DNA of 64,000 bases from Gordonia spumicola (GTDB lineage Bacteria; Actinomycetota; Actinomycetes; Mycobacteriales; Mycobacteriaceae): positions 1,364,001-1,428,000 of the forward strand of contig NZ_BJOV01000005.1 in NCBI RefSeq assembly GCF_009932475.1, written 5' to 3'. Of this stretch, positions 60,446-64,000 are shown in pieces. The notes below the pieces were generated by a model. It did not search any database. It was not told the DNA's origin and saw nothing but the letters and a program-made list of their open reading frames with translations. Positions within the stretch are counted from its first letter, which is position 1; the number at the start of each line of letters is the position of its first letter. Position numbers and translations under genes: made by a program.

Positions 60446-60853
60446 ATGCACCGCACGCTCGTCAACGGCAAGATCCACCGCGCAACCGTCACCCAGGCCG
60501 ATCTCCACTACGTGGGATCGATCACGATCGACGCCGACCTCATGTCGGCGGCCGACCTCGTCGAGGGCGAGCAGGTGAGCGTCGTCGACATCACCAACGG
60601 CGCCCGACTGGAGACGTACGCCATCACCGGAGAGGCCGGATCCGGCCGCATCTGCATCAACGGAGCCGCCGCTCACCTGGTGAACCCGGGCGACTTGGTG
60701 ATCATCATGTCGTACGGCCAGTTCAGCGAGGCCGAAGTGGTCCTGCACGAGCCGAAGGTCGTCCACGTGGACGCCGACAACCGGATCGTCGCACTCGGCA
60801 ACGATCCCGCCGAGCCCGTGCCCGGCGCGATCGACCAGTTCGCCTCCCGCTGA
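60446..60853 (+). CDS. panD: Aspartate 1-decarboxylase (beta-alanine supply)
   Basis: A 135-residue PanD. The self-cleaving Gly24-Ser25 bond that makes the pyruvoyl cofactor lies in [13 protein letters not shown]. Lys9, His11 and Tyr22 near the active site and [20 protein letters not shown] are conserved family blocks. The enzyme makes beta-alanine from aspartate, usually for pantothenate. Here it follows mbtH by 37 bases (GAGAGG before the ATG) under an iron box and beside an NRPS with a VD-type adenylation pocket. Dedicated supply of beta-alanine to the siderophore is the likely job. Only sequence elsewhere in the genome can tell whether a second, housekeeping panD exists. Confidence 0.95.
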   Translation: MHRTLVNGKIHRATVTQADLHYVGSITIDADLMSAADLVEGEQVSVVDITNGARLETYAITGEAGSGRICINGAAAHLVNPGDLVIIMSYGQFSEAEVVLHEPKVVHVDADNRIVALGNDPAEPVPGAIDQFASR

Positions 60854-60896
60854 GGCGCCCCCGGGCTGGGTCGACGACCCAGCCCGGTGCGCCTCA
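60851..60896. terminator. Bidirectional hairpin terminator between panD and the formyltransferase gene
   Basis: A 12-pair perfect stem, CCGGGCTGGGTC (60861-60872) with GACCCAGCCCGG (60876-60887) around a 3-base loop, is extended by TGAGGCGC (60851-60858) pairing with GCGCCTCA (60889-60896). The outer pairs include the stop codons of both convergent genes. There is no long T-run, as is usual for actinobacterial terminators. Confidence 0.85.
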
Positions 60897-61832
60897 GACG
60901 AGGTCGATGTACCCGCCGCGCGTTCCGAAGAAGTCGGCCGCCGACACCGTCGCACCGTCGGCGAGCCGCAGCGTGTCGAAGACGATCGCCGGCTCCGGCG
61001 TCGTGCGCGACCGCCCGCAGACCACTGCGACACCGCCCTCGTACGGCACCGTCACCCGACCCGGAGTGCCGCCGAACCGACCTGTCGAGACGTGCGCCGA
61101 CAGCACCCGAACGCGCTGGCCCCGGAAGGTGAAGTGCGCGTTCGGATAGGGATCGGACTGCGCACGAACGAGCAGTTCGATGTCGGCCGCGCTCGACGTG
61201 AAGTCGATCCGCGATTCGAGATCCGAGCGCTTGTGGAAGTACGTCATCGACTCCGGCGACTGGACCCGCTCGACGATGGTGCCCGCGGCCAGGTCGGCCA
61301 GCGATGCCGCGACCAGCGGCTCGATCAGATCCATCGTCGCCAGGACGAGGTCGGTCGTGGTGCTCGTCGGGCCGACCGGCACCGCCTGCTGCGCGACGAT
61401 CGGGCCGGTGTCGAGGCCCTCGTCCATCCGGTGGACGGTGACGCCGACGTGCGACTCGCGGTTGAGCAGCGCCCAGAGGATCGGCGAGAAGCCCGCGTAG
61501 CGCGGCAGCAGTGAGTCGTGGATGTTGAGGGTGCCGTGGGTCGGCGCCGCGTAGATCTCCTTCGGCAGCCAGGTCCGCCAGTTGTTGGCGACGATCACGT
61601 CGGGCTCAGCCGCCCGCACCGCGTCGATGAGATCCTGGTCGGCGCGGGTCGCGACGTGGACGGGCACACCGTTGTCCCGCGCGAGGTCCTCGACCGAGTC
61701 GGCCCACATCTGCTCGTACGGATGGTCGCTGACCGGATGGGTGACCGCCAGGACCACCTCGTGCTCGGTCCCGAGCACCGCGGACAGCGTGCGGTGGCCC
61801 CACGTCTGGTAGCCGAGCGTTACGACCCTCAT
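60894..61832 (-). CDS. Hydroxyornithine N5-formyltransferase (FxbA/CchA-like)
   Basis: A 312-residue protein of the methionyl-tRNA formyltransferase superfamily. The catalytic Asn103, His105 and Asp141 stand in LNIHDSLLPRYAG and DEGLDTGPI, and SLLP forms part of the formyl-tetrahydrofolate site. It lacks tRNA-contact features and lies in a siderophore cluster, so it most likely formylates N5-hydroxyornithine, the residue predicted for A1 of the initiating NRPS. It is the last gene of the catechol-ligase operon, 1 base after the carrier-protein stop. Confidence 0.92.
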   Translation of the reverse strand: MRVVTLGYQTWGHRTLSAVLGTEHEVVLAVTHPVSDHPYEQMWADSVEDLARDNGVPVHVATRADQDLIDAVRAAEPDVIVANNWRTWLPKEIYAAPTHGTLNIHDSLLPRYAGFSPILWALLNRESHVGVTVHRMDEGLDTGPIVAQQAVPVGPTSTTTDLVLATMDLIEPLVAASLADLAAGTIVERVQSPESMTYFHKRSDLESRIDFTSSAADIELLVRAQSDPYPNAHFTFRGQRVRVLSAHVSTGRFGGTPGRVTVPYEGGVAVVCGRSRTTPEPAIVFDTLRLADGATVSAADFFGTRGGYIDLV

Positions 61833-61833
61833 A

Positions 61834-62091
61834 TCAGTCCCGTCCCGTCAGCTCGCGCACCCAGGCGCCCACTTCCGGGACTTCGGCCAACGTGACGAGG
61901 TCGACGTCGGCCGACCCCGCGGCCCGCCAGCGCTCCACGAGCGTCATCAGGCGAACCGAGTCCAGGCCCATGTCGAGGATGTTCGTGGAGTCGTCCAACT
62001 CGCCGCTCGGCACGCCGAGCATGTCGGCGAGGTCGTCGACGATCTGGTCGCGAGTGAGGACGGTCCGTCCTGTTGTCATCTGTCGTTTCAC
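61834..62091 (-). CDS. Stand-alone aryl carrier protein
   Basis: An 85-residue acyl-carrier-type protein whose phosphopantetheine serine is Ser45 in LDMGLDSVRLM. The D-S-V-R-x-M form is typical of aryl carrier domains such as that of EntB. The GTG at 62091 has GGAG five bases before it and overlaps the stop of the DHB-AMP ligase gene; an ATG four codons later is an alternative. It should receive 2,3-dihydroxybenzoate from that ligase and present it to a condensation domain. Unlike EntB or DhbB, the carrier here is encoded separately. Confidence 0.88.
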   Translation of the reverse strand: MKRQMTTGRTVLTRDQIVDDLADMLGVPSGELDDSTNILDMGLDSVRLMTLVERWRAAGSADVDLVTLAEVPEVGAWVRELTGRD

Positions 62092-63689
62092 CTTTTCTCC
62101 GCCGCGGCGGTCTGTGCTGTGAGGAGCTCACGCAGCCGCTTTCGGCTCACCTTGCCCACTCCGGTCTCCGGGAACGCGTCGACGACCGACACGATGTCGG
62201 GGAGCTTCCATTCGGCCAGCCCCCGCGACCGCGCGAACGCGCGCAGTTCCGGCAGTTTCGGCGGGGCGTCGGGAGCGGCGGCGATCACGTACGCACACGT
62301 CCGCTCCCCGAGGTAGGCGTCGTCGACGGCCACGACGATCACGTCGCGCACACCGTCGTGGCCCAACAGATGCTCTTCGAGCTGTTCGGCCGACACCTTC
62401 TCCCCGCCCCTGTTGATGCGGTCGCCACCGCGTCCGCGGACGATCAGGTCCCCACGATCGGTGATCTCGACCACGTCGCCGGTGCGGTACCAACCGTCGT
62501 CGGCGAAGGAGTCGGGCGACGCGCCACCCCAGTAGCCGCGAATCGTGTAGGGCCCCTGGACCTCGAGGAACCCTCGGCCGACCGACACGGGTTCACCGTC
62601 CTCGTCGACCAGGCGGAGCTGATCGAGCGGCGACATCGGCCTGCCCTGGGTACTGGTGACGACGTCGATCGGATCGTCGAGCCGGGTGTAGCAGACGAGC
62701 CCTTCGGCCATGCCGAAGACCTGCTGGAGCGTCACGCCCAGGGCCGGTCCGATGCGCCGGGCCAACTCGTCGGGACAGCGCGCCCCGCCGACCTGGATCG
62801 TCTGGAGGCTGGAGACGTCGGCGGCGGATCCTCGTTCGGCGGTCTCGGTCCACAGCCGCGCGATGGGCGGAACCATGCCGACCATCGTCGCGCGATGGCG
62901 CTCGACCAGCGGCCAGGCGACCGACGGTGCGGGCGAAGGCGACAGGACGACGGTTCCCCCGGCGTAGATCGCGCCGAGGATCCCCGGCGACGACATCGGG
63001 AAGTTGTGCGCGACCGGAAGGACGACGAGGTACACGGTGTCGGCGTCGACGCCGCAGACCTCGTTGCTCCGCCAGACGCTGTACAGGTAGTCGTCGTGCG
63101 TCCGCGGGATCAGCTTGGGGATGCCGGTGCTGCCGCCGGACAGCTGGAGGAAGGCGACGTCGGACGGATTCGACGGCGCGTGTGTCCGCGGTTCGGCCGC
63201 GATCTCGTCGAGTCGATCGATCGGGATGAGGTGTGCGATCGTGTCGACCCGATCGGCGACGGACTGCGCCAGCGCGGCGTGGTCGAAGCCCTGATGAACG
63301 CCGGGATGGACGATCGCCACGGCGTCGGCGGCGCGGGCGATGCCGACGAGTTCGGCCTCGCGGTGCGCCGGGAGCCCGAAGACCGGCAGCGCGCCGAGCC
63401 GGAAGAGCGCGAACACCGTCTCCACGAATGCGACGGTGTTCGGCATCTGGAGCACTACGCGCGCACCCGGCTCGATGCCGAGGTCGGCGAAGCCCGCGGC
63501 CAGACGTCCGACGCGATCGGCGAGTCGGCGGTAGGTCACGGTGCGGTCGGGATCGGCGACGGCGATGCGGTCGGCGAGGTCCGTGTCGTGCGCGCGGGCC
63601 ACGAGGACGTCGTCGAAGGTCTCTCCACGCCAGCAGCCGTGTGAGCGATATCGTTCAGCGAGTTCGGAGGGCCATCTGGTGAAGGTCAC
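62088..63689 (-). CDS. entE: 2,3-Dihydroxybenzoate-AMP ligase (EntE/DhbE type)
   Basis: A 533-residue stand-alone adenylation enzyme. The signature LQLSGGSTGIPKLIPRTHDD, the acid-binding region VAHNFPMSSPG, ATMVGMVPPIARLW, GGARCPDELARRI, FGMAEGLVCYTR, WYRTGDVVEITDRGDLIVRG and GGEKVSAEQLE agree block by block with EntE, DhbE and MbtA-type enzymes. It activates dihydroxybenzoate and loads the aryl carrier protein encoded next. The start is a GTG at 63689 that touches an iron box; no ribosome site is present, so translation is probably leaderless. Salicylate is an alternative substrate, but the DhbE-like HNFPMSSPG and the neighbouring isochorismatase favour DHB. Confidence 0.93.
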   Translation of the reverse strand: MTFTRWPSELAERYRSHGCWRGETFDDVLVARAHDTDLADRIAVADPDRTVTYRRLADRVGRLAAGFADLGIEPGARVVLQMPNTVAFVETVFALFRLGALPVFGLPAHREAELVGIARAADAVAIVHPGVHQGFDHAALAQSVADRVDTIAHLIPIDRLDEIAAEPRTHAPSNPSDVAFLQLSGGSTGIPKLIPRTHDDYLYSVWRSNEVCGVDADTVYLVVLPVAHNFPMSSPGILGAIYAGGTVVLSPSPAPSVAWPLVERHRATMVGMVPPIARLWTETAERGSAADVSSLQTIQVGGARCPDELARRIGPALGVTLQQVFGMAEGLVCYTRLDDPIDVVTSTQGRPMSPLDQLRLVDEDGEPVSVGRGFLEVQGPYTIRGYWGGASPDSFADDGWYRTGDVVEITDRGDLIVRGRGGDRINRGGEKVSAEQLEEHLLGHDGVRDVIVVAVDDAYLGERTCAYVIAAAPDAPPKLPELRAFARSRGLAEWKLPDIVSVVDAFPETGVGKVSRKRLRELLTAQTAAAEKR

Positions 63690-63707
63690 AAGGTAAGGCT
63701 AGCCTAA
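63689..63707. promoter_or_regulatory. Iron box in a 22-base divergent promoter (entE / isochorismatase)
   Basis: CAAGGTAAGGCTAGCCTAA matches the IdeR consensus at 15 of 19 positions. It fills almost the whole gap between the GTG of entE (63689, minus) and the ATG of the isochorismatase (63712, plus). The palindrome AGGCTAGCCT at its centre reads TAGCCT on both strands, at -12 to -7 from each start codon. Confidence 0.85.
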
Positions 63708-63711
63708 TGGC

Positions 63712-64000
63712 ATGGCGATTCCATCGATCCCCCCGTACCGAATCCCCGTCGGCCCCTTCCCCGCCCGCGTCGACTGGGACCTCAACGCCGATCGCACGGC
63801 ACTCCTGATCCACGATATGCAGCAGTACTTCATCGACGCGTACCAGCGTGACCAGGAGCCCATGTCGACGGCACTGTCCAACATGGTGCGCATCCGCGAG
63901 GCCGCCGAGGCCGCCGATGTGCCGGTGATCTACACCGCCCAGCCCGGAGATCAGCACCCGGCCCGTCGCGGGATCCTCCGCGACTTCTGGGGTGCGGGCC
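63712..64000 (+). CDS. Isochorismatase (EntB/DhbB type), N-terminal part; gene runs off the window
   Basis: The first 96 residues of an isochorismatase. MAIPSIPPYRIP resembles the usual N-terminus, LLIHDMQQYFIDAY holds the catalytic Asp35, and IYTAQPGDQHPARRGILRDF is the conserved block seen in EntB and DhbB. The enzyme splits isochorismate to 2,3-dihydro-2,3-dihydroxybenzoate, one step before DHB. Whether it also carries an aryl carrier domain cannot be seen here; the separate carrier gene suggests not. It is transcribed divergently from entE across a shared iron box. Confidence 0.9.
   Translation, partial: MAIPSIPPYRIPVGPFPARVDWDLNADRTALLIHDMQQYFIDAYQRDQEPMSTALSNMVRIREAAEAADVPVIYTAQPGDQHPARRGILRDFWGAG

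Noticed and set aside
53684..60853. A plus-strand open frame of about 2390 codons running opposite the initiating NRPS and into panD
   Set aside because: High GC keeps the reverse strand open. The antisense part is Arg-, Asp- and Val-rich with no domain, and only the last 135 codons (panD) are real.
1..64000. Mobile elements, CRISPR arrays, tRNA or rRNA genes
   Set aside because: No transposase, spaced direct repeats, cloverleaf or rRNA core sequence was found on either strand.

Overview
The window is very GC-rich, densely packed DNA from an actinobacterium. Long runs of genes overlap by 4 bases (ATGA/GTGA), and starts at GTG or TTG, or with no leader, are common. IdeR/DmdR-type iron boxes, an exochelin-like siderophore locus, a 13E12-type DUF222/HNH gene and a HelR-type helicase point to the mycolic-acid group (Mycobacteriales). 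Gordonia or a close relative is my best guess. No rRNA, tRNA, CRISPR array or insertion sequence was seen.

Left part (1-20990), accessory metabolism. A glutathionyl-hydroquinone-reductase-like GST, an unknown protein and a secreted VanY-type peptidase lie on the minus strand. A tight plus-strand operon (2479-9206) then encodes a GntR/UTRA regulator, an AprB-like 2[4Fe-4S] protein, a sulfonate/nitrate-type ABC importer whose binding protein carries a NosL-like tail, and a 907-residue AprA-like flavoprotein fused to HEAT repeats. Next come helR (minus) behind a near-perfect rifamycin-associated element, fdhD plus an FdhF/YdeP molybdoenzyme (minus), a polar amino-acid ABC system with binding protein and permease fused (plus), an MFS exporter with an alkaline-phosphatase-like protein (minus), and a DUF222-HNH gene broken by an amber codon just before its HNH motif.

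Right part (20994-64000) is one iron-regulated siderophore island. Three giant NRPS genes encode A-T-E-C-A-T-E* (52982-60106), C-A-T-E-C-A-T-E (33515-42250) and C-A-T-C-A-T-C-E*-C-A-T-TE (20994-33518), where E* is a decayed epimerase. Around them lie ornithine N-hydroxylase, hydroxyornithine formyltransferase, MbtH, aspartate decarboxylase (panD), a split ABC exporter (ExiT-like), a FecBCD-type ferric-siderophore importer, a siderophore-reductase/methyltransferase fusion, and a catechol branch (DHB-AMP ligase, free aryl carrier protein, start of an isochorismatase).

Hand-read adenylation codes give formyl-hydroxyornithine, a VD-type (beta-amino acid) pocket, serine, a second VD pocket, a hydroxyornithine-like pocket, and two nearly identical unassigned pockets. 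PanD would supply beta-alanine. The layout closely recalls mycobacterial exochelin (FxbA/FxbB/FxbC/ExiT) but has more modules and a catechol starter set, so the product may be a new exochelin-type or mixed catechol-hydroxamate siderophore. Four iron boxes sit at the four promoter regions. Two of them overlap start codons with the -10 hexamer embedded in the box, which implies leaderless, directly IdeR-gated transcripts.
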